Assembly (NCBI RefSeq): GCF_004761865.1
Contig: NZ_SJDM01000002.1
Coordinates: 314,326 to 378,325, forward strand
Origin: Crenalkalicoccus roseus
GTDB lineage: Bacteria > Pseudomonadota > Alphaproteobacteria > Acetobacterales > Acetobacteraceae
Direction: 5' to 3'
Length of the DNA: 64,000 nt
Numbering within the stretch: the stretch's first letter is position 1; the number at the start of each line of letters is the position of its first letter. Positions 45,724-55,144 of this stretch are shown here, piece after piece. The notes beneath the pieces were generated by a model. That model did no database searches. It saw nothing but the letters and a program-made list of their open reading frames with translations, and was not told the DNA's origin. Made by a program: the position numbers and the translations under genes.

Positions 45724-47036
45724 GCGGCGCGCAGGGCGGCATCGACACCCGGCGCATCGCCGACGTCGCGCTGGCGCCGCGCTTCGGACGGGGCTTCCTG
45801 GCCGCGCTGGCCGCCGCCGCGCTCGGCGTGCTGCTGCTGTGCTACGCGGTGGTGGTGCTGCTCGTGGTCGGCCTCGGGGTGTGGGGCACCAACGTGCCCT
45901 TCGTCTGGGGCTTCGACCTGATCAACTACGTCTGGTGGATCGGCATCGCCAACGCGGCGAGCCTGTTCGCCGCCGTGCTGGTGATCCGCCGCCACGGGCT
46001 GCGCACCGCGGTCAACCGCTTCGCCGAGGCGGCGGCGCTGGCCGCGGTGCTCGCCGCGGCGCTCTACCCGATCCTGCATCTCGGGCGGCCCTGGCTGTTC
46101 TGGTGGGTCTTCCCCTATCCCGCCACCTACGAGGTCTGGCCGCAATTCCGCAGCGCGCTGATCTGGGACTTCTGGGGCATCATGTCCCATGTCGTCGTCA
46201 CCTCGCTGTTCTGGTATGTCGGGCTGATCCCCGACCTCGCCACGCTGCGCGACCGGGCGCGGCGGGAGTGGCAGCGGCGGGTCTACGGCCTGTTCGCGCT
46301 GGGCTGGCGCGGCTCGGTGCAGCACTGGGCGCGGCACCAGGCGGCCTACCGGCTGGTGGCGGCGCTGGTGCTGCCGCTGCTGCTGGCGGCGCAGACCATC
46401 GTGGCGCTGGAGTTCGCCGTCACCCTGGTGCCGGACTGGCACCAGGCGCGGCTGCCGGTGCATGTGGTCGGCACCGGCATCCCCTCCGGCCTCGGCGTGG
46501 TGCTGGTGCTGGCGGTGCTGCTGCGCGCCACGCTCGGCCTCGAGCGCTACATAGACGATGCCGACATGGACCTGCTGGGCCGGCTCTTCGCCGCCTCGGC
46601 CCTGGCCTGCGCGCTGATCTACGCCGGCGAGATCGTCACCGCGCTGCTCGAGAACCCGCGCACGCGCGAGGCCTTCCTCTCCCGCGCCTTCGGCGACTAC
46701 GCGCCGCTCTACTGGGGCGCGGCGGTGCTCACCACGCTGCTGCCGCAGCTTCTCTGGTGGCGGAGGCTGCGCCACATCCCGCTGGTGACGGTGCCGCTCG
46801 GCCTCGGCGCCGCCGCCGGGGTGTGGCTCGACCGCTTCTCCCTGGTCGCGGGCGGGCTGGTGCGCGACCACCTGCCGCGCATCGGCCCGCTTTACGCGCC
46901 GACCGCGGCGGAATGGATCCTGCTGATCGGCACCCTCGGCCTGTTCGTCCTGGCGCTGCTGCTGTTCGCCCGCTTCGTGCCGGTGATCTCCATGTTCGAG
47001 ACGCGGCACGAGGAAAGCGAGCGGGAGGCGCCATGA
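45720..47036 (+). CDS. actC: ACIII NrfD-like membrane subunit ActC
   Basis: This 438-residue polytopic membrane protein of the NrfD/PsrC family has about ten helices. It is proposed to bind quinol and conduct protons in ACIII. The conserved start VWGTNVPFVWGFDLINYVWW and PWLFWWVFPYPATYEVWPQF followed by RSALIWDFWGI are ActC hallmarks. The helix with HQARLPVHVVGTGIPSGLG is also typical. It is translationally coupled to actB and actD by ATGA overlaps. ActF is its smaller paralogue in the same operon. Confidence 0.94.
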
Positions 47037-47575
47037 GCGCGGCGCCCCCGATCTGCGGCGTCATCGCCGAGTTCGACCGCGCGGAGCCGATGATCGGGGC
47101 GCTGCGCGCGGCGCGCGCGGCGGGCTGGCCCGATCTCGACGCCTACAGCCCCTATCCGGTGCCCGACGCCGCCAAGATCCTGGGCGCGCACGGCGCGCCG
47201 GTGGGCTGGATCGCGGTCGGGGTCGGGCTGTTCGGCGCGGCGCTGCAATTCGGCGTGCAGGTCTGGCTCAACGTGTTCGACTATCCTCTGAACGTCGGCG
47301 GGCGCCCGCTCTTCGCCTGGCCGCTCTTCCTGCCCTCGGCGATGATCGTCGGCATCCTGTGGGGCGCGGTGGCGGCGCTGGTCGGGATGCTGGCGCTGAA
47401 CCGCCTGCCGCGCCTGCACCACCCGGTCTTCGCCGCCCCCGGCTTCGAGCGCGCCAGCCAGGACCGCTTCTTCGTCTGCCTGTTCACCGGCCGGCCGGGA
47501 TTCGGGCCGGAGGCGGCGGCGGCGCTGCTGCGCGACCATCGGCCGCTGCGCATCGCCGAGGTGCCGCGCGCATGA
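47033..47575 (+). CDS. actD: ACIII subunit ActD (DUF3341)
   Basis: This 180-residue subunit has two central transmembrane helices and cytoplasmic ends. The start ICGVIAEFDRAEPMIGALRA and the DAYSPYPVPDAAKILG segment identify DUF3341/ActD. FQVQVWLNVFDYP-like sequence (FGVQVWLNVFDYPLNVGG) sits between the helices. It overlaps both neighbours by four bases. It is probably structural, bridging ActC and ActF, and carries no cofactor motif. Confidence 0.92.
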   Translation: MSAAPPICGVIAEFDRAEPMIGALRAARAAGWPDLDAYSPYPVPDAAKILGAHGAPVGWIAVGVGLFGAALQFGVQVWLNVFDYPLNVGGRPLFAWPLFLPSAMIVGILWGAVAALVGMLALNRLPRLHHPVFAAPGFERASQDRFFVCLFTGRPGFGPEAAAALLRDHRPLRIAEVPRA

Positions 47576-47997
47576 CCGCCCGCCGCGCCGTGCTGCCGCT
47601 GCTGCTGCTGCTCGCCGCCTGCGACTGGTGGGAGACGCTGCCGCCACCACCGCCGCAGCCCCTGCCGCCCGGGGCGGTGGCGCGCGGGGAGGGGGCGCGG
47701 CTCGCCGCGCTGGCCCCGCCGGGGCCCGAGGTGGACGCGGCGCTGCTCCGCCTCGGCGCCGAGCGCTACGCCATCTTCTGCGCCCCCTGCCACGGCCCCT
47801 CGGGGATGGGGGACGGCCCCGTGGTGGCGCGCGGCTTCCCGCGCCCGGCGCCGCTGCCGGCGGAGGCGGAGCGCAGCATGGCGGCGATCGCCGGCAACCT
47901 CGCCGGCAGCCACCCCTTCGACGACCGCATCCCGCCGCGCGAGCGCTGGGCCATCGCCCGCCATGTCGAGGCGCTGCGAGGGGAGGGCGGGCGGTGA
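47572..47997 (+). CDS. actE: ACIII monoheme cytochrome c ActE
   Basis: This 141-residue lipoprotein cytochrome c has a lipobox (LLLLLAAC, lipidated Cys about residue 17). After a proline-rich linker it has one heme motif, CAPCH, in YAIFCAPCHGPSGMGDGPV. It would take electrons from the ActA/ActB side and deliver them towards the oxidase. The gene is coupled to actD and actF by overlaps. The fold is class I, and the helix ERWAIARHVEALR closes it. Confidence 0.92.
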   Translation: MTARRAVLPLLLLLAACDWWETLPPPPPQPLPPGAVARGEGARLAALAPPGPEVDAALLRLGAERYAIFCAPCHGPSGMGDGPVVARGFPRPAPLPAEAERSMAAIAGNLAGSHPFDDRIPPRERWAIARHVEALRGEGGR

Positions 47998-49025
47998 GCC
48001 GCCTCGCCGCCGCGCTGGCCACGTTCGGCCTCGGCGCGCTGGTGGCGCTGCTCGGCAGCCCGGCGCTGCTGGAGGCGTGGCTGCTCGGCTTCGTGCTGGT
48101 GGCGGGCATCTCGGCCGGGGCGCTTGGGATGCTGATGCTCGGCCATCTGCTGCACAGCAAGGGGCTGCCGGCGGTGCGGCCGACGCTCGAGGCGCTGGCC
48201 GGCGCGGTGCCGGTGGCGGCGCTGCTGGCGCTGCCGGTGCTGCTCGGCGTGGAGCACCTCTACCCCTGGGCGGGAGACGGTGCGGGCTGGCTCGCGGTGC
48301 CGCCCTGGCGGGAGGCTTGGTTCCAGCCGGGGCTGTTCCGCCTCCGCACGCTGCTCGCGCTGGCGCTCTGGGCCGTGCTCGCCTGGTGGATGGCGCGGCC
48401 GGGCATCCACCCCTGGAGGGCCGCCATCGGGCTGATCCTGCTGGTGCCGAGCAGCGCGCTGGCGGCGCAGGACTGGGTGATGTCGCGCGACCCCACCTGG
48501 TACGGCAGCCTGCAGGGCGTTGCCTTCATCGTGCAGCAGGGCGCGGCGGCGATGGCGCTGGCGCTGCTGCTGATGGTGGCGCGCCGCGGCCTGCCGGAGG
48601 AGGAGCGCGCGCGGGGGCTGGAGCGAACGCTGCTGACGCTGGCCGTCGCCACGCTGTGGCTGTGGTTCGTGCAGTTCGTCGTCGCCTACGCCGCCGACCT
48701 GCCGGAGGAGGCGCATTGGTATCTGCGCCGCATGGATGGCTGGGGCTGGTTCAAGCTCGGCTTCGTCGTGCCGGCGCTGGTGCTGGCCATCGTGTTCGGC
48801 GGCCCGCCGGAATGGCGGCCCTGGCGCGTCGCGGTGGTCTCGGCGCTGGTGCTCGCGGCGCAGGTCGGGCACATGCTGTGGCTGCTGCGGCCGGACGCGC
48901 CGGGCATTCCGCCGCCACCTTGGCTGGACGCGCTGGTGCTGCCAGTGATCGGCGTGGCCTGGACGATGTGGTGGCTGCCGGCGCTGCGTCGCGCCCGGCT
49001 GGCGGGGCGGCTGCGCCCGGCGTGA
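47994..49025 (+). CDS. actF: ACIII membrane subunit ActF
   Basis: This 343-residue NrfD-like membrane protein, the smaller ActC paralogue, has about ten helices. AQDWVMSRDPTWYGSLQGVA and the LPEEAHWYLRRMDGWGWFKL segment are recognised ActF features. The start is GTG 47994, overlapping the actE stop as GTGA. It is the last gene of the ACIII operon and faces the caa3 oxidase operon across 124 bases. Confidence 0.93.
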   Translation: MSRLAAALATFGLGALVALLGSPALLEAWLLGFVLVAGISAGALGMLMLGHLLHSKGLPAVRPTLEALAGAVPVAALLALPVLLGVEHLYPWAGDGAGWLAVPPWREAWFQPGLFRLRTLLALALWAVLAWWMARPGIHPWRAAIGLILLVPSSALAAQDWVMSRDPTWYGSLQGVAFIVQQGAAAMALALLLMVARRGLPEEERARGLERTLLTLAVATLWLWFVQFVVAYAADLPEEAHWYLRRMDGWGWFKLGFVVPALVLAIVFGGPPEWRPWRVAVVSALVLAAQVGHMLWLLRPDAPGIPPPPWLDALVLPVIGVAWTMWWLPALRRARLAGRLRPA

Positions 49026-49095
49026 GGCCGCGGCACGGCCCATCCTGGCGGAATCGTGCCGGAGCGGCGGCCACCTGCCGCGCGCAGCCCGCGCC

Positions 49096-49116
49096 CGGCG
49101 GGATCGTGCCCCGCCG
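49096..49116. terminator. Hairpin between convergent respiratory operons
   Basis: CGGCGGG (49096-49102) pairs with CCCGCCG (49110-49116) around a 7-base loop, in the 124-base tail-to-tail gap between actF and the cytochrome c gene. It could work in both directions. No T-run is present, so termination would need Rho. Confidence 0.35.
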
Positions 49117-49149
49117 CCCCGGCGGTTGCCCCGGCCGGGCGCGGTCCGC

Positions 49150-49608
49150 TCAGGGCGGCGCCGGCGGCGGCCCGGCGATGCGGCCCGGCCCGGCGGCACG
49201 GTGCGGCTGCACGCCGGGGGGATAGACCGTCGCCCTGCGCGCGCCGAGCGTGTAGAGATAGGCCGCCATATCGCGCGCCTCCTGCTCGGTGAGGCCGAGA
49301 TTCGGCATGGCGGTGGCCGGGGTGATGGCCGGCGGATCGCGCAGCCAGGCGATCAGGTTGGCCGGCCGGTTCGGCAGCACACCGGCGACGTAGCCGCGCA
49401 GCGCATAGTCGTCGAGCGGCGGCCCCACCATCGCCCGCGCCTGGCGCACGCCGGGGATGCGGTGGCAGGCGCCGCAGCCGTGCTCGCGCATCAGCGCCTG
49501 GCCGCGCGCCGGGTCGGCACCGGGCACCGCGAGATGGGACGGGGGCTCGCCCTCACCGAGGCAGCCGCCGAGCAACAGCAGCGGAAGCAGGCGCAGCAGC
49601 GGCCGCAT
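49150..49608 (-). CDS. Lipoprotein monoheme cytochrome c
   Basis: This 152-residue class I cytochrome c has a lipobox (LLPLLLLGGC, Cys about residue 16), a CGACH heme motif in REHGCGACHRIPGVRQA, and a likely methionine ligand in ATAMPNLGL. A Pro-rich tail of about 20 residues ends it. It is the last gene of the oxidase operon, 11 bases after the small membrane protein gene. It probably shuttles electrons from ACIII to the oxidase, whose subunit II has its own cytochrome domain. Confidence 0.88.
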   Translation of the reverse strand: MRPLLRLLPLLLLGGCLGEGEPPSHLAVPGADPARGQALMREHGCGACHRIPGVRQARAMVGPPLDDYALRGYVAGVLPNRPANLIAWLRDPPAITPATAMPNLGLTEQEARDMAAYLYTLGARRATVYPPGVQPHRAAGPGRIAGPPPAPP

Positions 49609-49619
49609 CGGCACCTCCC

Positions 49620-49955
49620 TCAGCCGCCGCCGATCTGCACCGGCAGCCCGACGCAGGCGGCGGTGAGCAGCGTCGGCAGCCCGACCATGGCCGTGGCGAC
49701 GGCGAAGAGCGCGGTCATGCCGATGCCGACGCGGCCGCGGAACCCGTCGCTCCATCCCCAGATCCAGCCGCAGGCCGCGATGGCGCCGATGAAGGCCAGG
49801 GTCAGCAGCGCCACCACGGCCTCGATCAGCGGCAGGCCGAGAAGGGTCGCGTCCTGCCAGCGCCACAGGCAGGCGAGCGAGACGAAGATGTAGACCGCCA
49901 GGAAGTGGATGGCCCAGAGCACGGCCGGGCCAAGGAGGGCGAGGGCGGCGCTCAT
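49620..49955 (-). CDS. Small membrane protein of the oxidase operon
   Basis: This 111-residue protein has about three transmembrane segments: LLGPAVLWAIHFLAVYIFVS, LIEAVVALLTLAFIGAIAAC and MTALFAVATAMVGLPTLLTA. I do not recognise a named family. It is coupled to the subunit I/III gene by an ATGA overlap. Position and size suggest an accessory (subunit IV-like) or assembly factor of the caa3 oxidase; this is inference only. Confidence 0.7.
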   Translation of the reverse strand: MSAALALLGPAVLWAIHFLAVYIFVSLACLWRWQDATLLGLPLIEAVVALLTLAFIGAIAACGWIWGWSDGFRGRVGIGMTALFAVATAMVGLPTLLTAACVGLPVQIGGG

Positions 49956-52468
49956 CGCGCGAACAGCCAGGGCGCGAGGTGCACCAGCGGGAAGCCGACG
50001 ATCCACAGCAGGACCGCGTAGGACCAGAAGCGGGTGGCGATGCGCACGGCGAGGTGGCGCTGCGGCGCGAAGTCGCCCCGCCGCGCCCGGAGCGCCACCA
50101 TGCCGGCCATGGTCATGCCGACCGCGACGTGGAAGCCCTGGTAGAGCACGGTGAAGTGCGACAGCGCGTCGCGCGCGTGCCGCTCGGGCGGGCCGAGGCC
50201 TGCGGCGACCGAGGCCTGCATCGCCAGGAAGACGGCGCCGGCGCCGACCGCGATCCAGCAGGCGCGGGCGAGGCGCCCGCGGTCGCCCCGGCGGATCGCC
50301 GCCTCGCCCCACCACACGGCGGCGAGGGCGGCAAGCAGCGGCGCCCAGGCGAGCGCCGGCAGCAGCAGGGAGGGCGGCGCCGCGACGGCGGGCGGCCACT
50401 GCGCCGCATAGCCCCAGAGGAAGAAGAAGGCGAAGACCAGGGAGGCGTAGAGCGCCGCATCGGCGGCCAGCGTCAGCCACAGCGCGGTCCATCCCGGCGC
50501 CTGGTGATGGCCGCGGTCGAGCGGCAGGCGCAGCTCGGCGGTGGCGCGCACCGTCGGCGGGTGGGCCGCGTCCGGATCCGGCCACATCCAGATCACCACG
50601 GCGATCCAGGCGGCGATGCCGCCCAGCACCGCCAGCGGATAGACCTGCGTCAGCACGCCGAGGAACAGCACCGCGAAGCAGGCGGCGGTGATGATCGGGA
50701 TCCAGGTGGGTCCGGGCAGGGCGGACGCCATTTCCGGCCGCGCCTCCACCTCGGAGGTGATGGCGATCAGGCGCTGGCCGCCCTGCGGATCGGCGAGGTA
50801 GCCCTCGCCCCGCCCGATGGCGGCGGCGAGCCCCGGCTGCTGCCACAGCGGGTAGCGCTCCGTCACCTGCGGGATGGCGCGGAAATTGTACACCGGCGGC
50901 GGGGTGCGCCACCATTCCAGCGTGCCGGCCTGCCAGGGGTCGTCGGGCGGCCGCGCCGCGCCGCGGCGCAGCGTGGCGAGCAGGCTTCCGAGGAAGAGAA
51001 GGGCGCCGAGCGCGAACATCGCCGCGCCGATCGAGGCGAGCAGGTTGGTCCACTCCCAGCCGAGCCCGGCCGGGTAGGTGTAGACGCGCCGCGGCATGCC
51101 GGCGAGGCCGGTGTGGTGGAGCGGGAAGAAGGTGAGGTTGAAGCCGATGAAGAGCAGCCAGAAGGACCACTTGCCGGCGCGTTCGCTCGGCTGTCGCCCG
51201 ACCGCCGCCGGCCACCAGTGGTGCAGCGCGCCGAGGAGGGGGAACACCGCGGCGCCGACCAGCACGTAATGCAGGTGCGCCACCACGAACTGGGTGTCGT
51301 GCGCGATCAGGTTGAAGGGCACCAGCGCCACCATCACGCCGGTCAGGCCGCCGAGGGTGAAGATGAACAGGAAGCCGCCGCAGGCGAAGAGCAGCGGGGT
51401 GCGGAACACCGGCCGGCCCGAGCCGATGGTGGCGATCGCCGAGAACACCTGAATGCCGGAGGGGATCGCGACCAGCGTGCTCGCCGCGGCGAAGAAGGCG
51501 AGCGAGAGCTGGGGGATGCCCACCGCGTACATGTGGTGCACCCAGAGCCCCATGGAGAGGAAGGCGGTGCCGAGCGCGGCCGCCACTACCCAGGCGTAGC
51601 CGAAGGTCGGCACGCGGCAGTGCACGGAGAGGTACATCGCCAAAAGCCCGAGCGCCGGGAGCTGGATGATGTACACCTCCGGATGGCCGAACAGCCAGAA
51701 CAGGTGCTGCCACAGCACCGGATCGCCGCCGCGCGTCGCGTCGAAGAACGGCCAGTTGAAGGCGCGCTCCAGCTCGAACAGGATCGAGCCCAGGATCAGC
51801 GGCGGGAAGCCGAGCAGGATCATCCCCGCCGTCGCCAGGACGAACCAGGAGAACAGCGGCATGCGCGCGAGCGACATGCCCGGCGCGCGGGTGCGCAGGA
51901 TGGCGGTGATGATCTCGACCGCGAAGGCGACGCCGGCGATCTCGGCGAAGGTGATGCCGATCAGCCAGAAGTCTATGTTCGGCCCGGGCGAGTAGTGGCG
52001 GCTGGAGAAGGGCGGGTAGATGAACCAGCCTCCGTCCGGCGCCATGCCGAGCAGCAGGGAGGAGACCAGGATGGTGGCGCCGAACAGGAAGCACCAGTAG
52101 GAGAAGGCGCCGAGGCGCGGGAAGGGCAGGTCGCGCGTGCCCTGCATCAGCGGTATCAGCCAGGTCGCCGCGCCCTGCAGCACCGGCACGGCGAACAGGA
52201 ACATCATCATCGTGCCGTGCATGGTGAAGATCTGGTTGTAGGCGTCCGGCCCGATCAGGTCGTTCTCCGGCACGGCGAGCTGGGCGCGGATCAGCAGGGC
52301 AAGGAGGCCCGCGATCAGGAAGAACAGCATCGCCGTGCCGACGAAGCGCCGCCCCATCGGCCGGTGGTTCACCGCCGAGAGCGAGCGCCAGCCGGGCGGC
52401 GAGGACCAGGCCCGGGCGAGCTCCTCCTCCTCGCCGCGCTGCCCCGAGGGAGGGCGCGCCGCCGTCAC
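49952..52468 (-). CDS. ctaD: caa3-type cytochrome c oxidase subunit I fused to subunit III
   Basis: This 838-residue protein fuses the oxygen-reducing subunit I (about residues 1-560) to a subunit III domain (about 610-838). Heme ligands are in FTMHGTMMMFLF and AHLHYVLVG. The CuB site is in GHPEVYI and in HHMYAVG. The glutamate in GHPEVY marks an A1-type proton-pumping enzyme. The subunit III part ends HFTVLYQGFHVAVGMTMAG with several helices. The start is GTG 52468, which overlaps the ctaC stop as GTGA. Confidence 0.95.
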   Translation of the reverse strand: MTAARPPSGQRGEEEELARAWSSPPGWRSLSAVNHRPMGRRFVGTAMLFFLIAGLLALLIRAQLAVPENDLIGPDAYNQIFTMHGTMMMFLFAVPVLQGAATWLIPLMQGTRDLPFPRLGAFSYWCFLFGATILVSSLLLGMAPDGGWFIYPPFSSRHYSPGPNIDFWLIGITFAEIAGVAFAVEIITAILRTRAPGMSLARMPLFSWFVLATAGMILLGFPPLILGSILFELERAFNWPFFDATRGGDPVLWQHLFWLFGHPEVYIIQLPALGLLAMYLSVHCRVPTFGYAWVVAAALGTAFLSMGLWVHHMYAVGIPQLSLAFFAAASTLVAIPSGIQVFSAIATIGSGRPVFRTPLLFACGGFLFIFTLGGLTGVMVALVPFNLIAHDTQFVVAHLHYVLVGAAVFPLLGALHHWWPAAVGRQPSERAGKWSFWLLFIGFNLTFFPLHHTGLAGMPRRVYTYPAGLGWEWTNLLASIGAAMFALGALLFLGSLLATLRRGAARPPDDPWQAGTLEWWRTPPPVYNFRAIPQVTERYPLWQQPGLAAAIGRGEGYLADPQGGQRLIAITSEVEARPEMASALPGPTWIPIITAACFAVLFLGVLTQVYPLAVLGGIAAWIAVVIWMWPDPDAAHPPTVRATAELRLPLDRGHHQAPGWTALWLTLAADAALYASLVFAFFFLWGYAAQWPPAVAAPPSLLLPALAWAPLLAALAAVWWGEAAIRRGDRGRLARACWIAVGAGAVFLAMQASVAAGLGPPERHARDALSHFTVLYQGFHVAVGMTMAGMVALRARRGDFAPQRHLAVRIATRFWSYAVLLWIVGFPLVHLAPWLFAR

Positions 52469-53445
52469 CGCAGCCCCTCCAGATAGGAGACGAGGTCGTG
52501 CAGCTCCGGCCCCGAGAGCTGGTTGAAGGACGGCATGTTGGCCCCCGGCTTGATCTGCTGCGTCGCCGCGATCCAGCCCGCGAGCGATCCGCGCGTGTTG
52601 GGCAGCATCCCCGCCCCGATCGTGGGGCGGGAGGCGAGGCGGGTCAGGTCCGGCGCCACCCGGCCCTCCGCCCCGTGGCCGCGCACGGCGTGGCAGGAGC
52701 CGCAGCCGTGCTGGAGGAACAGCGCATGGCCGCGCCGCGCCTCCTCGGTCGCCGGAGGCGGGGCGGGGCCGGCCTCGCGCCGCAGCCACGCCTCGAACTC
52801 CTCCGCCGGCATGGCGTGGACGGTGAAGGCCATGTTGGCGTGCTGCAGGCCGCAGAACTCGAAACAGGCGCCGCGGAACTCGCCCGGCCGCTCGGCGAGG
52901 ACGCGGGCGGAGTTGATGCGGCCCGGGATCATGTCCACCTTGCCCGCCAGCGCCGGGATCCAGAAGCTGTGGATGACGTCCTCGGTGGCGAGGTTGAAGC
53001 GGACCGGGCGGCCCACCGGGATGCGGATCTCGTTGGCGGCGACCACCGGCGGGCCGCCCTCCGGGTGCGGGTAGCGCACCTCCCACCAGAATTGCCAGGC
53101 GACGACATCGATCACGAAATCGCCCGGCCGGTGGTGCGCATAGGGCCATTCGATGCGCAGGCTGGAGACCAGGAACACCGGCAGCACCACTGCCGGCAGC
53201 GCCACGCCGCAGCCGCCGATGAGGAGCAGCCGCCAGCGGCGGCCGCCGCGCCAGCGCGCGGCGAACAGCGCGTGCAGCATCGTTGCCGTCACCAGCACCA
53301 TCACGCCGGCCGAGACCCAGACCGTCAGCAGCCAGAGGTCCAGCGTCTCCCGCGCGTTCACGCCGCGCGGGTCGAGCCAGGATTGCGCCCCCTCGCAGCC
53401 GGCGAGCGCCAGCGCCGCCGGGGCGGCGAGCCATGCGCCCCTCAT
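52465..53445 (-). CDS. ctaC: caa3 oxidase subunit II with fused cytochrome c
   Basis: This 326-residue subunit II has a lipobox-like N-terminus (PAALALAGC) and two membrane helices (about 35-60 and 75-95). A cupredoxin domain follows with the CuA ligands in CFEFCGLQHANM and the histidine in EDVIHSFWIPAL. A C-terminal class I cytochrome c domain has CGSCH and a methionine in GANMPSF. This layout defines caa3 oxidases. The start overlaps the ctaG stop. It receives electrons from a cytochrome c or directly from ACIII. Confidence 0.95.
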   Translation of the reverse strand: MRGAWLAAPAALALAGCEGAQSWLDPRGVNARETLDLWLLTVWVSAGVMVLVTATMLHALFAARWRGGRRWRLLLIGGCGVALPAVVLPVFLVSSLRIEWPYAHHRPGDFVIDVVAWQFWWEVRYPHPEGGPPVVAANEIRIPVGRPVRFNLATEDVIHSFWIPALAGKVDMIPGRINSARVLAERPGEFRGACFEFCGLQHANMAFTVHAMPAEEFEAWLRREAGPAPPPATEEARRGHALFLQHGCGSCHAVRGHGAEGRVAPDLTRLASRPTIGAGMLPNTRGSLAGWIAATQQIKPGANMPSFNQLSGPELHDLVSYLEGLR

Positions 53446-54176
53446 GCCCTGCCCGAGGCGGGAGCGAGAAGGCGCAGCAGGCCGCCCAGGCCGGCCAGCA
53501 GGAAGGCCAGGCTGCCCGGCACCCACATCAGCAGCCCGCCGAGCTGCTGGTCCTGCAGGGGCGTCAGCCCGAAGGGCAGGGTGGTGGCGAGGTGGCTGGC
53601 GTAGAGCGGCACCGGCGCGAAGACCAGCACCGCGCCGAGCAGCCCCATCTGCGCCGAGGCCATGGCGCCGAGCGCCCAGGCGCCCGGCCCGGCGCCCTCC
53701 CGCAGCAGCGCCCGCCACAGCGCCAGCGCGGCGCCGAGCAGGGAGAGGTGCGACAGCCAGTAGATCAGCCCGTCGCGCAGCGCCGCGTCATAGGGGCCAG
53801 GCAGGTGCCACAGCCAGAACAGTGCGGTGAAGCCTGCCGCGGCGAGGCTGCCCGGCACCTGCCAGCCGCCCCGCGGCAGGCCGAGCGCGAGCAGCGGCGC
53901 CGCGACCAGCGCCAGCAGCATGTGCTGGCCCGCGCGCGCGCCGAACAGCGCGACGGCCAGCGCGCAAAGCGGCGAGGCGAAGGCGAGCGCGACAACCAGC
54001 CAGCCGGCGCCGAAGGCGGCGCGCCGCGACGCGGGCAGGCGGCGCCCCGCCCACAGCCCCGCCGCGCCTGCCAGGGCGATGCCAAGCAGCAGAAGCGGAT
54101 CGAAGGTCCAGCGGCTCCACAGCTCCGCCGGCAGGGGAGGCGGACCGCAGTAGGCGAGAGATGGAATCGAGGGCAT
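53442..54176 (-). CDS. ctaG: Cytochrome c oxidase assembly factor CtaG (caa3 type)
   Basis: This 244-residue polytopic membrane protein belongs to the CtaG_Caa3 family. Landmarks include WTFDPLLLLGIALAGAAG, LCALAVALFGARAGQHMLLA, FWLWHLPGPYDAAL and PLQDQQLGGLLMWVPGSLAF, with histidines positioned for copper handling. It is the first gene of the oxidase operon; the promoter should lie in the 74 bases to 54250. It is thought to help insert copper or mature the oxidase. It is unrelated to the Cox11-type CtaG. Confidence 0.88.
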   Translation of the reverse strand: MPSIPSLAYCGPPPLPAELWSRWTFDPLLLLGIALAGAAGLWAGRRLPASRRAAFGAGWLVVALAFASPLCALAVALFGARAGQHMLLALVAAPLLALGLPRGGWQVPGSLAAAGFTALFWLWHLPGPYDAALRDGLIYWLSHLSLLGAALALWRALLREGAGPGAWALGAMASAQMGLLGAVLVFAPVPLYASHLATTLPFGLTPLQDQQLGGLLMWVPGSLAFLLAGLGGLLRLLAPASGRA

Positions 54177-54250
54177 CCCCGGCGGACTTCCCCCTGCAGG
54201 CGTGAGGTTGAGGCGCCAACGGCGCGGCTGCGCAGCGGTTCCGCGCCGCC

Positions 54251-55144
54251 CTATCCCGGCCCCGCGTCGCGCGGCCGCAGATAGGCGAACCAGTATCCCG
54301 CACCGACCAGGAACCCGCCGATCACATTGCCGATCGTCGCCGCGGCGAGGTTGTTCGCGAAGCCCGCCAGGGTGAGCGCGGGAAAGTCCGCCGGCGCCAG
54401 CCCCGCCTCGGCCCAGAAGCCGGGCGCGGCCAGCGCCTTCACTGCCAGCCCCATCGGGATCAGCGACATGTTGGCCACCGAATGCTCGAGGCCGAGCGCG
54501 ACGAAGGCGGCGATCGGCGGCACGATCACCAGCACCTTGTCGGCCGCGCTACGCGCCCCGAAGGCGAGCCAGACCGCGAGGCAGACCAGCATGTTCGCCA
54601 GCACCCCGCTCGCCAGCGCCGTGCCGAAGCCGAGGGACGCCTTCTCCTCCGCCATGCGCAGTGCCGCGGCGCCGACCGCGCCCTCCCCCGCCTCGTGCAC
54701 GCCGGCGAGGAAGGCGAGGGCGACGACCGCGAGCGAACCGGCGAAGTTCATCACCCAGGCGATGCCGAGCGCGTGCAGCACCGGGGAAAAGCCCGCGCGT
54801 TCCTCCGCCCAGGCGACCACCAGCAGCGTGTTGCCGGTGAACAGCTCGGCCCCGCCTACCAGAACCAGGATCAGCCCCAGCGAGAAGACGAGTCCGGCCA
54901 GCACCTGCGCCACGCCGAAGGGCAGCGCCTGCTCCGCGCCGGCCAGGGCCACGGTGGCGAACAGCCCCCCGAAGGCGATGTAGGCGCCGGCCAGCGTGGC
55001 GAGCACCAGCAGCACCGGAAGGTCGAGCCCGGCCTTGCTCTCGCCCTTCCTCGCCGTCTTCTCGGCGATCTCGGGCGGCGCGTGGACGTCGGGGCTCGGA
55101 TCCGGCCGGCCGGCCGCGCGCGCCTGGGTGCCGGTGTCGCTCAT
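54251..55144 (-). CDS. Formate/nitrite transporter family channel
   Basis: This 297-residue FNT channel has a cytoplasmic N-terminal extension of about 45 residues and six helices. It carries AELFTGNTLLVVAWAEER and the pore histidine in LEHSVANMSLIP, which match FocA. Because it is the last gene of a formate dehydrogenase operon (coupled by ATGA to the gene before it), formate is the likely ion. NirC-type nitrite transport is the alternative. It would import formate to a cytoplasmic enzyme. Confidence 0.92.
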   Translation of the reverse strand: MSDTGTQARAAGRPDPSPDVHAPPEIAEKTARKGESKAGLDLPVLLVLATLAGAYIAFGGLFATVALAGAEQALPFGVAQVLAGLVFSLGLILVLVGGAELFTGNTLLVVAWAEERAGFSPVLHALGIAWVMNFAGSLAVVALAFLAGVHEAGEGAVGAAALRMAEEKASLGFGTALASGVLANMLVCLAVWLAFGARSAADKVLVIVPPIAAFVALGLEHSVANMSLIPMGLAVKALAAPGFWAEAGLAPADFPALTLAGFANNLAAATIGNVIGGFLVGAGYWFAYLRPRDAGPG

